Below are positions 44,851 through 55,465 of a stretch of 64,000 nt of DNA, piece after piece. Position 1 is the stretch's first letter; each line of letters begins with the position of its first letter. Below the pieces are notes generated by a model. It saw only the letters and a program-made list of their open reading frames with translations. It was not told the DNA's origin and did not search any database. Source of the DNA: Procambarus clarkii (taxonomy: Eukaryota > Arthropoda > Malacostraca > Decapoda > Cambaridae); assembly GCF_040958095.1 (NCBI RefSeq), contig NC_091227.1, positions 22,108,526 to 22,172,525 of the forward strand, given 5' to 3'. The position numbers and the translations under genes are program-made.

Positions 44851-44949
44851 AAGATAGGTTGCCGTGGTGATGCACGGAAATATTGTGGTGACATCACGAT
44901 TCACAAGTGTTCCTGGAGCAATAGTCCTGGGGTGGTATTTGCTGCAAAG

Positions 44950-45260
44950 ATATTTTTAAACATTTCAGGACCTCTAATTTGTGTTTCTCAATTTTTTTCA
45001 GTGATATTATTCAATAATGTGTCATTTGATAAATTTATATAATAAAAAATTTGAGCATTGGAATGCTCAAATATATTCATGACCCTAATATGCACACAAT
45101 ATTTTGTATTATTAGAACAATAAATCGCGTACCCAATATCCTGATTTTGCTTTTATTACACTGTATTAAAGTACTGTATACAGTACGATATATATAAATT
45201 TAAATTTTATGCACTACTGTAGTATGAACAGTAGTGCATAAAGTTTTATGCACAAATAAC
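44950..45260 (+). repeat. Member 1 of a local repeat cluster
   Basis: Shares 'cagtgatattattcaataat', 'gataaatttatataataaaa', 'catgaccctaatatgc' and 'gaacaataaa' with blocks at about 46600-46830, 46985-47290 and 48180-48430. Inverted 'gcactactg/cagtagtgc' pairs lie at 45213-45240. No coding capacity. Confidence 0.65.
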
Positions 45261-45309
45261 TTAAATAACTTTAAATTTTATGCACTACTGAGCAACTGGG
45301 TTGTTCTGG

Positions 45310-46330
45310 TGGGTAATTACTGAAGTGTAGTTACAGGATTTGAGCTCCGCTCATAGTGTCCCGTCTTCCCAGTACTCTGTCGTATGATGCTTTGAAACTA
45401 CTGATGGTTTTGGCTGCCACCACCATCTCACTTAGCATGTTCCAACCATCTACTATTCTGTTTGCAAAAGAAAATGTTATAATGTTTTTTTGGCACCTTT
45501 GTTTCCTTAGCTTGAATCTGTGTCCTCTTGTTCGTAATGTTGCTGGTTTCAGGAATTCCTCCTTGTCAATTTGGTTGATTCCTGAATGTATTTGGAAGTG
45601 GTGATCATGTCACCTCGTTTTCTTCTATCTTCTAGTTTTGGCATGTTTAATATCTCTAGTCTCTCCTCGTAACTCTTGTTTTTCAGTTTCGGAACCATTT
45701 TGTAGCATGCCTTTGCACCTTTTCCAGTTTCTTTTATGTGTTTCTTGAGATTTGGGCAATATACAACTGCTGAATATTTCAATTTTGGTCGCACAAAAGT
45801 CATGAAGTTTTTTTAGTATTTCACCATCCATATACTGTAATTAAAAGCAAGTCTGAAGTTGGAAAGTAACGCATACTCTCTTCTCACAATGTTCTTTGTG
45901 TTCCTCTGGCGACAAATTGCTATCCAAAACCACCCCTAGGTCTCGTTCCTCATTAGAGTTCTGAAATTTTTTTCCACATAATTTGTAAGTTGTGTGTGGT
46001 GTATTTTCTCCGATTCCACATTCCATAACAAGGCATTTATTCACATTGAGTTCCATCTGCCACTTGACCCTCCAACCACTTATTTTATCTAGAGTGATTT
46101 GAAGGGCATTACAGTCATCTGCCTTTCCTATCTTCCCCAGTATCTTAGCATCATCCACAAACATGTTCATATAATTCTATGTTCCTTCTGGTAGATCATT
46201 TATGTAAACGATGAACATTACTGGTGCAAAAATTGAACCCTATGGTACTTCACTAGTAACACTCCTCCCGTCAAATACATTGTCTCGTGAGTACTGCCCT
46301 CATTTGTCTGTCAGTTAGAAACATTTTCAT
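45310..46330 (-). mobile_element. LINE reverse-transcriptase C-terminal half
   Basis: The minus strand reads MNMFVDDAKILGKIGKADDC (the RT catalytic FADD/FVDD box at about 46160), then WQMELNVNKCLVMECGIGEN and RDLGVVLDSNLSPEEH. After a frame break it reads KLKYSAVVYCPNLKKHIK and LNMPKLEDRRKRGDMITT, then degraded 3' sequence. It is the same family as 61480-62570 and 48430-48870. Few stops within blocks make this one of the better-preserved copies. Confidence 0.85.
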
Positions 46331-46397
46331 CCATGTCAGAAGTCTCCCAGTCTCTCCTCCAGCATGTTCCAGTTTTCAGAACATGTTGGAGGAGCAT

Positions 46398-46425
46398 GTT
46401 GTTCCAGCAAACATGCTGGAACAAC
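46398..46425. repeat. 12-bp perfect hairpin
   Basis: gttgttccagca (46398-46409) and tgctggaacaac (46414-46425) flank a four-base loop. The surrounding 46345-46440 repeats 'catgttcc'/'ggaacatg'-type motifs several times. Confidence 0.85.
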
Positions 46426-46559
46426 TGTTTCCAAGGTGTAATAATCTCGTAGCCAACTATCAGTGTTCATCCAAGCCCTGAAAGATTTGCAAGAAATTTT
46501 AACAACACACATTGTATATCTTATATTTTCTTTGTATTTCTATGATTTTACATTTTTAT

Positions 46560-47290
46560 TTTTTGGGGGAATTGCATTTGTGAATTGAGCTGTCTATAAT
46601 GTTGTTGTTATCATGGAACATATAGAACGTATGTATGCACAGATATATTCATGTAACTAATATGCGTACAATATTATATTGAACCATAAAACATGCATTC
46701 CATTCAGCTGGGCTGTATGTTTTATAATAAAACATGCAGTTTCTGCTGATTTTCCACTGTATACTGTATACAAATTATATATAACTATTGTATCTACTGT
46801 ATTTGTATGCACTATTACAAACCATTAAGACTTTTAGTGAATGTTATAATCTCGGAACCAGTGATCAGTTGGCCTAGCTCTGTATATTTTGTACGACTTT
46901 CCAACTGCATGTGTTGAATATATAATATGTTCTTTGTTTTTTGTTTTATATTTTTACCATGATTTTTCAAGTACAATGTTGCATTGTGCTGTCAGTAATA
47001 TTATTTGTATCGCAGAATGTGTAGAATGTTGGTGTGCTGAGATATATTTGTGTCATTAATATGAGTTCAGTGTTATATTCTTTGAACAATAAAACATCCT
47101 GTTTTTGCCATTATTACACTTTATACAACAGCTTCTTGAATATTTCACCATCCATGTAATTGAAAGCAATTCTGAAGTTGGAAAGCACAGCGTATGTTTT
47201 TTTTACGCAAAGTCCTCAGTGTGTTCCTCTGATGCCAGTCTACTATCTACTACCCCCTGTTATATATACAGTACAACTATTTACATTTTT
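46560..47290 (+). repeat. Members 2 and 3 of the local repeat cluster
   Basis: Two diverged copies in tandem at about 46565-46830 and 46950-47290. Shared markers are 'ttgcat..tg', 'gagatatatttgtgtcatta', 'atatgagttcagtgttatat' and 'gaacaataaaaca'. Confidence 0.6.
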
Positions 47291-47379
47291 GTGCACCATA
47301 ATAACGACCCACTAATCTATTTTGGTGGCTCCAAACAGTATAGTTACACACACTAGTCAGCTGAAGACACCACCTGACT

Positions 47380-47930
47380 CGGGAAAATGCCTCCCAATAT
47401 TACTACGGACATCACTAACTCTAGCCACAACGCTTCTATTATCAGAATCCTGGTCGCTAAATTCTGAATATGGATAATTTTCCACAAGTTTATTTTCTAA
47501 AGGAACATGAGATCTAGTTTCATAATACATAGATGCACAAAACTGCAGCTCTGCTGTGGTTGTCTTCCTTGAGCTGTGAACATTGAAACCAGCATCATTG
47601 GATAAACTGATATCTGAACTTTGTACACAAGTTTATATCATAGTCGGGATCGTCTATACTATCGTCAGTAAATAATCACATGTACTTATTTGTTTCATTA
47701 AGTGATGCTGTGGGCACATGTTGCATGGCTGTGCTGTGAGCTGTTGCTGCATGTGCTGCTCAATGTTGCCTTCTCAGCACAGACTCTCTCTCACCCAGGA
47801 TGGGTACCCATGCTTTTTTTTGTTTTTAATGCCTAAAACAGTTTACTGGAGGCCTGAAGAAGCAGATGTGTGCCCAGTGTAAATGTGGGACTTTTAAATG
47901 TTTTGCAGTATGTACTTTAATCCTTTAAGC
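47380..47930 (-). repeat. Dispersed repeat related to 22780-23540
   Basis: The minus-strand translation near 47640-47690 gives an acidic DDSIDDPDYD stretch. The right part ('gtttactggaggcctgaaga', 'agcagatgtgtgcccagtgt') parallels 23450-23500. It is probably a decayed DNA transposon, possibly piggyBac-like. Confidence 0.45.
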
Positions 47931-48179
47931 TGCTAAGGGGTCCTGAGGAGATTTACACCCCTGTGCGCAAGAAAAAAAATAATAAAATAATTTTTCGTCT
48001 TCTAAAACTAAAAATGTTAATTTGTGTTCCCTGAACAGGGGGGGGGGGAGGGGAATCGTAGGTGGCATTTTGGGCATAATAGGCTGAGGAAGTCTGGCAA
48101 AATATGGGCGTTGACAGAGCAGTCATCAGAGGCGGTCAGCATTACCCAAGCTGTCAGGTGGGAGTTGCCACAAAAATAT

Positions 48180-48430
48180 TATTACCTAATTATTTCAATG
48201 TGTCTGATTGATTTTTTCTTATTTTTTTTGCAGTAATATTATTCAATAGTGTGTAGTGTGATAGATTTATATAATAAAATGTGTGAATCATCGCTATACT
48301 CAAAAGTATGGTGTTCATATTAGTGATCAATTATTACGTTCATAAAACAATAAACAAATAGTTTTGCTGTTATTACACTATATACACACATTATATATAA
48401 GTATCTACATGTTTTGTTCACAACAACTAT
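48180..48430 (+). repeat. Member 4 of the local repeat cluster
   Basis: Contains 'cagtaatattattcaatagt', 'gatagatttatataataaaa' and 'aaaacaataaacaa', matching 44985-45170. Confidence 0.65.
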
Positions 48431-48870
48431 GGTGAAACTCATATGCAATGATATGCCACTAATTGGCTCCCGGAACTGAAGGACAAGAGCTACGAGGAGA
48501 TTTTAGAGGCATTAAATATGCAAAAACTAGAAGATAGAAGAAAAAGAGGTGATATGATCACTACGTTCAAAATAGTAACAGGAATCGATAAAATTGATAG
48601 GGAAGAATTCCTGAGACCCGGAACTTCAAGAACAAGAGGTCATAGATTTAAACTAATGAAACAAAGCTGCTGGAGAAATATAAGAAAATTCACTTTTGTA
48701 AACAGAGTGGTAGATGGTTAAAACAAGTTAGCTGAGAAGGTGGTGGAGGCCAAAACCATCAGTAATTTCAAAGCGTTATATGACTAAGAGTGCTGGGAAC
48801 ACGGGACACCACGAGTGTAGGTCTCATCCTGTAACTACACTTAGGTAATTACACTTAAGTAATTAAAAGA
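48430..48870 (+). mobile_element. LINE 3' end (RT C-terminus and 3' UTR)
   Basis: An open stretch encodes KDKSYEEILEALNMQKLEDR, RKRGDMITTFKIVTGIDKID, LRPGTSRTRGHRFKLMKQSC and FTFVNRVVDG. It is followed by a short 3' region (caccacgagtgtaggtctca, 'tcctgtaactacacttaggt') ending in 'aattac' repeats. This is the clean 3' end of the main LINE family in the window. The 5' part is absent, typical of target-primed truncation. Confidence 0.88.
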
Positions 48871-48959
48871 AGTTTAGTGGGGGTGTGCACTGAACAACAG
48901 CTACTAGAAAACTGATGCATCCATTACACGTACAGGGTATTTAGATTTGAACCCTGAAA

Positions 48960-49044
48960 ATTTGGTTGACTACCGAGCACAAACACAGTGTTCGAGTGCC
49001 GAATTGTTGAAGCTGGGAGCCATTCGAGTACCGAGGTTCCTCTG
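48960..49044. mobile_element. Tigger-type terminus
   Basis: Ends in 'cgagtaccgaggttcctctg' followed by TA (49045-49046), like the right end of the element at 26542-28898. An inverted related motif 'gttcgagtgccgaattgttg' lies just inside. Only a short end piece is present. Confidence 0.55.
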
Positions 49045-49319
49045 TATATATAATACCAATTATTATTTTAATTTGAATGAAGGAAAAGGAAATTTTGTTT
49101 ATACAAGGTAATTGGGACTGGGAAGCCAGTGAGATGGTACATGAAAGCAAACCAGCAAAATTGTTAGAGGATAGGAGGAATGAAGGGCAAGGAAGGAGGG
49201 AAAATGTTCATAAAAATGGTGTATACTGGAGTTAAATGCTGTTATACGGTTTAATATGCCAGATATTGTTGCACTAGAAGATAAAATTTCAAATGAGGTG
49301 GTATTCTAGAGGGCTATGC

Positions 49320-49770
49320 TAGTTGGGAGACATGACAGAAAAATTAGAAACGGTAGAAAGGGCCATGTAATAATCATGAGAGATTATAGTAAGAGCAGAT
49401 AGATAAATCATGTTTGGTGATGGTAATTTCAATTTGAAATCAATAAACAGGGAAGCCTATTAAGCAAAGACAGAGAATATCTGAGCTGGCCAGTTTGTTA
49501 ACCTTATCCTTGAGTATTTCATGTATCAACATACTTAACAGGTCACAAGAATGAGAGAATGGGATGCTCAATCATTGTTAGATTTGGTATTTATCAGGAA
49601 GGAAGAAGAGATATTTGATATTCAGTACCTTCCTCCAGTGGGCAAGAGTGACTCTGTCCTATGTCCTCTTGGAAATGAAATATGCAGTGTGTTGTGATTT
49701 AGAAAACATTGGAGCAAGGGAAATAGTGGAAAAAACCAGTGCTTAATATAGTGAAACAACAATTTCTGGG
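49320..49770 (+). mobile_element. LINE endonuclease fragment
   Basis: Broken plus-strand frames contain KGHVIIMRDYSKS, FNLKSINREAY-like sequence (about 49425-49460), RKEEEIFDIQYLPPVGKSDS and LGNEICSV. This is the C-terminal half of the same endonuclease domain as 540-870. Confidence 0.65.
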
Positions 49771-50509
49771 TGATCCCTGGTGGCTCACATGGTGGTGACC
49801 CAGTAAGGTCGTGACTGTGTCACATCAGCCATGAAGTTCTAGAGGTATACCGGGGACTGGAGCCAGACTCCGACCCCTCCTCACAGAGGCATAGGGAGCA
49901 GTGGTATTTATTTTTGCCACCTCACCAGAGAAGGCAACTATAATGTCAGCGAGTTCATACAAATTACTGTTGGATTCAAAAAAGTAGCAAGCCTCAAACC
50001 CTGCTGAAAGAACTTCCCCTCACCTATATAAAACAATTGAATTATCATGGAACTAGTGTGAGCTAATTTGCCTCACTTAACCCACTCACTGGGGAGGGGG
50101 GGTAGCTTACCACCTGCCGGGGCCTGAGCTCCCAGTTCTAGTGCAGTAGGGAAGTTGCCACTCTTCTGTTCTGGCTCCGGTATTTTGTTATTTAGCTAAG
50201 TGGTAAGGTGTTTGCCTTTGGTGACTTTTTCTTAGACTGCAGTGTATTATGAACCACGTCTTAAATTAAGTGTGCTTGTACCCGCATGTGCTCAAGGTTT
50301 CCTTTCCTGAGTGCTACCTAGTGCTGCCCTTGCACTGACAGAGTTCTCTTCACTGAAGTGTTTGTGGGGGTTGCTCCCTTAGATGTCCTCCTTGCCTGAG
50401 GTGACCCTTGCCTTGGCTGAATCAATGGTTCTTGCTCTATTGTCTTTGCCCTGGTCAGGAGGAGATTGGTTGGTAGGGCATAATGGTGGTTTACATCCTC
50501 AACATTGTC
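49771..50509. other. No gene recognised
   Basis: Somewhat GC-richer intron sequence, perhaps parts of the DIRS-related repeat (49860-49900, 'actggagccagactccgacc'). No coding exon. Confidence 0.4.
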
Positions 50510-52980
50510 CAGGTCTTGTTGAAGTGCATGACAATCTTCCCTAGTAGCTTGGCATCATAAGCAAACATGTTCATATAATTCTGAATTCCTTCATTGTATA
50601 GACAATGAACATTACTGTGCTAGAACTGAACTCTGGTACTCCATTGGTAGTCCAGTCTGATAAATTGCCTTTGATTATTGTTCTCATCTTTGTCAGAAAA
50701 ATTTGTCATACATGCCAGAAGTTGCCATGTCACCAAATCAGTGCTCAAAAACCATACTGGCTGTTTATTATATAATTTCTCTCCAGGTGTTCTGCCCATG
50801 TGGTTATAATAATTTTTCTAATGTTTTGACTACTTTTCCTGTCATCGATACAGGTCTAAAATTAAGATGATCTTCCCTTCTATCACTTTTGTAGATTGGA
50901 ACTATGGTAGCTTTTTCCATATGTTTACCAAGATTCCTGTACACAAAGATGACTGAAAAATCAATTGAAGTGGAGTGCTGAGCTCATTCTCTCAGAACCC
51001 AATAAACTCCATCTGGGCCGACTGCTTTGTTCCTACTTAACTCCGTCATAATTTTTTTCGATTTCATCATGAGACACCTCAGTGTACTCTGTTGTTCTTA
51101 AATTCGAACTGTGTATGGTTTTCTGAAAACTTAATTTTCCACAGACACATTTTGGAACTTTTCATTTAGTGTTTCACCTATTTCTTTCTCATTCTTTATG
51201 AATATGTTCCCTCATTTTCAACCTATGAATTTTTGCTTTTATCTGCAATTTATTTTTTATGAATTTATAGATTAGGCCTGGTTCTGTTTTACATTTGTCT
51301 GCTATCTCTTTCGCAAAATTTCTTTCTGCCTCTCTTCTCACTTTTGTGTAGTTTCTTGCTTCTTTGTAATGCAGGTATGTTCAAGTGTTTGGCATCTTCC
51401 TATATTAATTAAAAAATTTTCTTTTTTTTTATCTGATCCTCTCTCAATTTCTGTTGAACCACTCCTATTTTCTATTTCTATATCTCTGTATTGGTATACA
51501 TTTTTTGTGCCTTCTTCATACATCTCACAAAACTTGGCATTCATCTCATTTACTTCTTGCCTAACATCATCTTTCCAATCAAGTTCATGAAACAACTTGC
51601 TAAGTTCACCATAGTGTTCTCTTGAAATCATCATCTTCAACTGCTTCATTTTCCCTGTTCTCTTCTAGATTATAAAGCATTGCTTATTTTATTTCCAAAA
51701 GGATATGGTCACTTATTCAAGGGAGGAAGGTACTAAATGTCAAATTGGTCTTCTTCTTTCCTGGCGAATATCAAATCCAGCATTGAAGGAACATCTGCTT
51801 CCCTCATTATCTTGGCTTGCTTAACATGTTGATGTGTGAATGTCCCCAGAATGAAGTTTATGAAGCTGACAGTCCAAAAATTCTCTGTTCTTGCTTCATA
51901 GGCCTCTCAGTCTCTCAAGTTAAAGTCTCCAAATACCAACAATTGGAATTTATCTTTTTCTGCTCTTACCATAATATCTATCATGAATGTTATGAAGCCT
52001 TCTCATTTGTTGTTCATGTGTTGCTCGTGGATTGTTGGCATTTAGGATTATCAGTTTGTCATCCTGATTACAAATCTCCAGTGCCATTATGTCAACTCGT
52101 GAGTTTTCAATTATTAATTATTTTACCTTTAGGTGTTCTTTCACCAGCATGACAATGCCTTCACCTTTCCTAATTTTTCTGTCCAGCCCCTCTGGAATAC
52201 GACCTCATTTAAAATATTATCTTCAAGTTTCATTGCTGTTAATGCAACTGTATCTGACTGTAGTACAGTATATCATTTAGCTCCAGTATTTCTTTATCTC
52301 CATCTATGTTAGTACTTACAGTACTCTACTGTATACAGTATATGATTTTCAGGAACATGTTCCCTCTCTCTTTGTTCCTTACTCTACCTCTCTCTAATGA
52401 TTTTGTTGGTTTGGTTTTTTGTATCATTTTACATGTTTCCCAATCCTTATCTCCTTGTAGAAAAAAGAATTGATTTCTTCCTCATTCCAACTCTCATTTA
52501 AGTGTTTTTCAATAATGATGTTCAGTTTCAGCTTTTCTGTCTTTCTGTGAAAGATCTCATCTTAATGACCATATTTTCCCATTCTCATCTCTTTGGAATT
52601 TCCTAACATTCCCAAGTACTGTACTTCTTGCCTCTGTTTAGCTACATTTAGGGTGATTCTTAAGGGCTCATCTTTTCCTTTCTTGAACCTACCAATTCTT
52701 TTGTAGTTACAGACATTCTCTTCAGTTGTAAGATCTTCCACTAGCCCAAAAACTTTATTGGTGGCTCTTTCTGACCTAGATGTTAATTCCTTTTCTTCTC
52801 AATCGAAAATTACGAGGGTCTTATTTTGATCAACCATGTTTTGCACCTTTAGGTTTGATGCCAGTTCTAGTTTGATATCTTCCCTTTTCTGGTTGCTGCA
52901 GTTTCTGGCTTCCTTAGCCACTTCTCATATTTCTTTCTCTTTGGCCAATTGTGTATAGGTAAGTTGGAAATCTGTGTGTG
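50510..52980 (-). mobile_element. LINE with ORF1-like, endonuclease and RT parts
   Basis: This is the longest LINE copy here. In minus-strand order the first block is an ORF1-like region at about 52440-52870 (RATNKVFGLVEDL, CNYKRIGRFKKGKDEPLRIT, LNESWNEEEINSFFYKE). The endonuclease follows at about 51690-52000 (AEKDKFQLLVFGDFNL, LDLIFARKEEDQFDI). A linker frame is at 51338-51649 (WKDDVRQEVNEMNAKFCEMY). The RT at 50520-51050 ends in MNMFAYDAKLLGKI, where the catalytic DD is changed to YD. Many stops and frame changes are present. The C-terminal RT region is missing. It lies antisense to the BTB-ZF gene, inside its large intron, ending about 350 bases before the first finger exon. Confidence 0.8.
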
Positions 52981-53325
52981 TGTTGCTACACTGTAGTGTA
53001 TCTTGAACTCCTCAAATTACTCTTAAAACCTGTTAGGATATGAGTATTGGTGTGAAGTGCAGTGTTTTGTATATTTTATTAATGTTTTATCAAACTATAT
53101 CTTTGTTGAAACTGGATATTTTGTGTATAATAGAATTATGAAAAAGTTATTTTGGTAATTTTTCATATGTGCAATGTTTGTAGATAATTAAATTTTAGTC
53201 CTCTCTTTGTTTCCTCATAAGAATTAAGTAGGGGTTAGTGGTATTAGAAGACAAGCATTGCTTTGCCATGGTTTTGATGACGACAGGACAGGATCCCGGA
53301 CTGAAATGCCCATTTTCTCTTATAG

Positions 53326-53658
53326 GGGCCACGGTCAAGATGCAGTAACCCAGGACAGAGTGAGTCGCTGGGACAGACTGTGGCCCGGGCTATCCAAAGC
53401 GCTCATGTGTGCCCCATCTGTGGCCACCTTGCTCGTCAGAAGAAAGACCTCAAGAAGCACTTGCGCATCCATACTGGAGAAAAACCTTATGCCTGCCCGT
53501 GGTGCTCCTATCGTTCCACTCAGAACAGCAACTTGAGGACACATATCAGAAGAGTTCACACACAGCCCCTCCTTCCTGTTGAGCAGCAACAACCAGTGAC
53601 AAACCAAGGAGATGGGAACAGAACTGGTACATCTTGCCCTACTCTTTTTGTGGATTGA
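53326..53658 (+). CDS. Alternative terminal exon A of the BTB-ZF gene (two C2H2 fingers)
   Basis: The exon starts at 53326 after acceptor ttttctcttatag and reads in phase 0 for 110 codons to TGA at 53656-53658. An AATAAA follows at 53690-53695. The lead ([15 protein letters not shown]...) is followed by finger 1 [21 protein letters not shown] and the linker TGEKPYA. Finger 2 is [20 protein letters not shown] plus VH. A Gln-rich tail then runs to FVD. Both fingers have complete C2H2 ligands, spaced C-X2-C-X12-H-X3/4-H. Joined to exon 4 it gives a BTB-ZF isoform of about 482 residues. It is the first of a series of finger exons with the same phase. The choice between them would set DNA-binding specificity. 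That they are mutually exclusive is inferred from their own stop codons and poly(A) signals. Confidence 0.92.
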   Translation, partial: GPRSRCSNPGQSESLGQTVARAIQSAHVCPICGHLARQKKDLKKHLRIHTGEKPYACPWCSYRSTQNSNLRTHIRRVHTQPLLPVEQQQPVTNQGDGNRTGTSCPTLFVD

Positions 53659-53981
53659 TTGGAAAAGAAATTGTTGGAATTATGATATAAATAAAAATCA
53701 TATACATTAACAGCACAGTGAAACTCCACTGTTATTGGACCTTGTCTTCCCAAGACTGATATTTTACAGTTTCTTGACAGCTGGTATCTTTGGTACTAAA
53801 AAAGATTATCTTAAATGTGGCCTTTCCCACATATAGGAAGTAATATTGGCCACAGTGAATAACAAAAGGGAAAAAATATTTTCGATGTGATAGAAACTTA
53901 TCTGTTGTTATGGTGTAGAAGAGATCTCAATGTATGGAAAATTGATCATAATGACCAGTATGCCATATTTCTCTTCCTTAG
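53659..53981 (+). other. Spacer between alternative exons A and B
   Basis: Contains the presumed 3' UTR and AATAAA of exon A, then the polypyrimidine tract and acceptor of exon B (tatttctcttccttag). No repeat was seen. Confidence 0.7.
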
Positions 53982-54296
53982 GGCACACGGGTTGTCTCCA
54001 GAACAAGGCACCCAACAAGTCAATATGTTAGGGTGTATAATCTGCCAGAAGAGATGTTGGTTCAAGGTAGTGACGATGGACTGAAGCTTTTTTGTGATCA
54101 GTGCAGCTACAAGGCTCGTGACAGTACCAACCTCCGGCGACACAAGAGGATTCATACCGGAGAAAAGCCCTATGGCTGTTCATATTGTAACTATCGTTCA
54201 ACCCAAAGCAACAACGTTAAAGCCCATATCAAAAGATTGCATCCAGATATTGTTTATCAAATTAATGCCAGACAAGGAAACACTGAAAACTTGTAA
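53982..54296 (+). CDS. Alternative terminal exon B of the BTB-ZF gene (two C2H2 fingers)
   Basis: Acceptor tatttctcttccttag ends at 53981. The frame is phase 0 for 104 codons to TAA at 54294-54296, with AATAAA at 54548-54553. The lead is GTRVVSRTRHPTSQYVRVYN. Finger 1 is CDQCSYKARDSTNLRRHKRI plus H, the linker is TGEKPYG, and finger 2 is CSYCNYRSTQSNNVKAHIKR plus LH. A short tail ends in GNTENL. All zinc ligands are present. It is closest in style to exons A and C (second finger C..C.Y.STQ...). This suggests local exon duplication followed by divergence in the residues that read DNA. The isoform would be about 476 residues. Confidence 0.92.
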   Translation, partial: GTRVVSRTRHPTSQYVRVYNLPEEMLVQGSDDGLKLFCDQCSYKARDSTNLRRHKRIHTGEKPYGCSYCNYRSTQSNNVKAHIKRLHPDIVYQINARQGNTENL

Positions 54297-55203
54297 ATGA
54301 TGTATAGGGTGGGTTGAAAGAATAAGAACCAAAGCCCAGTGTGTGTGTGTGTACATGTGTGAGTGCTTACAATATAGAATGTTGTGTATTTTGTTCCCAT
54401 TTTAAAACAAAAATATAGTACAGTACTCCATTTTTAATTTTGCCTGTCTGTTTGGTTATATTATTGTTTTAATCAGTTGTACTGAATAATGTTACATTTA
54501 GTTGAAAGGTTTTATTCAAGAGTAAATAATTTTGTTTAACATATGACAATAAAATATGAACTGACATCTTTTGTTATCTAACCTTATACTGTAAGCTAAT
54601 ATATCTTTTGATTTACATATTTTACCTATAATTTAAGTAATCAACTGACCTGATGTATTTGAGAGCATATTTATAGTACTGTACTTGGAAATGAAGAGGT
54701 AGCAAACAAATTTATTTTGTGAAATATGACTTCACAAATTTTAGTGGTAAGTCAGTGATTGGTACTGTATTTGTGTAGCTAAATAACACTTAAAATCCAG
54801 TTGATTAATTCTTTTTAGTCTTGGGGGAGTGCAGGAATACTACTAATTAATAGTGGGTAGAAGTTCCATTTAAATGTACAGTATTAAGTTTCATCTTTTC
54901 CAACGACTCAGACTTTGATATTTAGATTTTTGCCATCTTTTTTTATGTAACTGGTCACATGAGTTTTTGTGTAATAACATCTATCGCAAGTCTTTAGGCA
55001 AAAAAAATTGTCATCTTAAAATCATCTTGAGTCCTATTCAAATATTTTAGGAAAATGTTCATGCTGTTAAAATTTATAAAAAGTCAGTGCTTTAATACGA
55101 AAGTTAAGGGGGGGGTCCAGTACTTATCTATCAGTTATCATCCGTGATAACGCATGGAGCTCATCCATTTGTTGGTAAAGCTTTGCCTTCTCTTCTCTTG
55201 TAG
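54297..55203 (+). other. 3' UTR of exon B and spacer
   Basis: Holds a (TG)n run at about 54340-54352, the AATAAA at 54548, and near the end the acceptor of exon C (ttctcttctcttgtag). No other coding sequence. Confidence 0.65.
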
Positions 55204-55465
55204 GGTTCGGAGGTTGTGGATGCGCAAGGGGTGGCTAGGAAGTTGAGCCACTACATTTGCCAGCACTGCGGCTATGTGGCTCGGGACAAGACCAATCTGC
55301 GCAAGCACTTATACACTCACACTGGTGAAAAAACCTTATGCTTGCATGTATTGCTTTTATAAAACAACTCAGAATAGTAATTTACGAACTCATATAAAGA
55401 GACACCATCAGCAATATATTGCGCGAGATGAGAAGTTTGTGGAACAGTTTAGCGGAGGTATGTAA
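55204..55465 (+). CDS. Alternative terminal exon C of the BTB-ZF gene, with a one-base frameshift
   Basis: Acceptor ctctcttgtag ends at 55203. Phase 0 gives GSEVVDAQGVARKLSHYI, then finger 1 CQHCGYVARDKTNLRKHLYT plus H, then TGEK. At an A-run (55328-55333, six A where five would keep frame) the reading shifts and a stop appears at 55360-55362. The intended second finger is intact in the next frame ([20 protein letters not shown], then IKRHH, and a tail to SGGM, stop at 55463-55465). As written the exon would give only one finger. The break lies exactly in the linker and both halves are well conserved. A sequencing or assembly error in a homopolymer is at least as likely as a true inactivating mutation. 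AATAAA is at 55569-55574. Confidence 0.85.
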
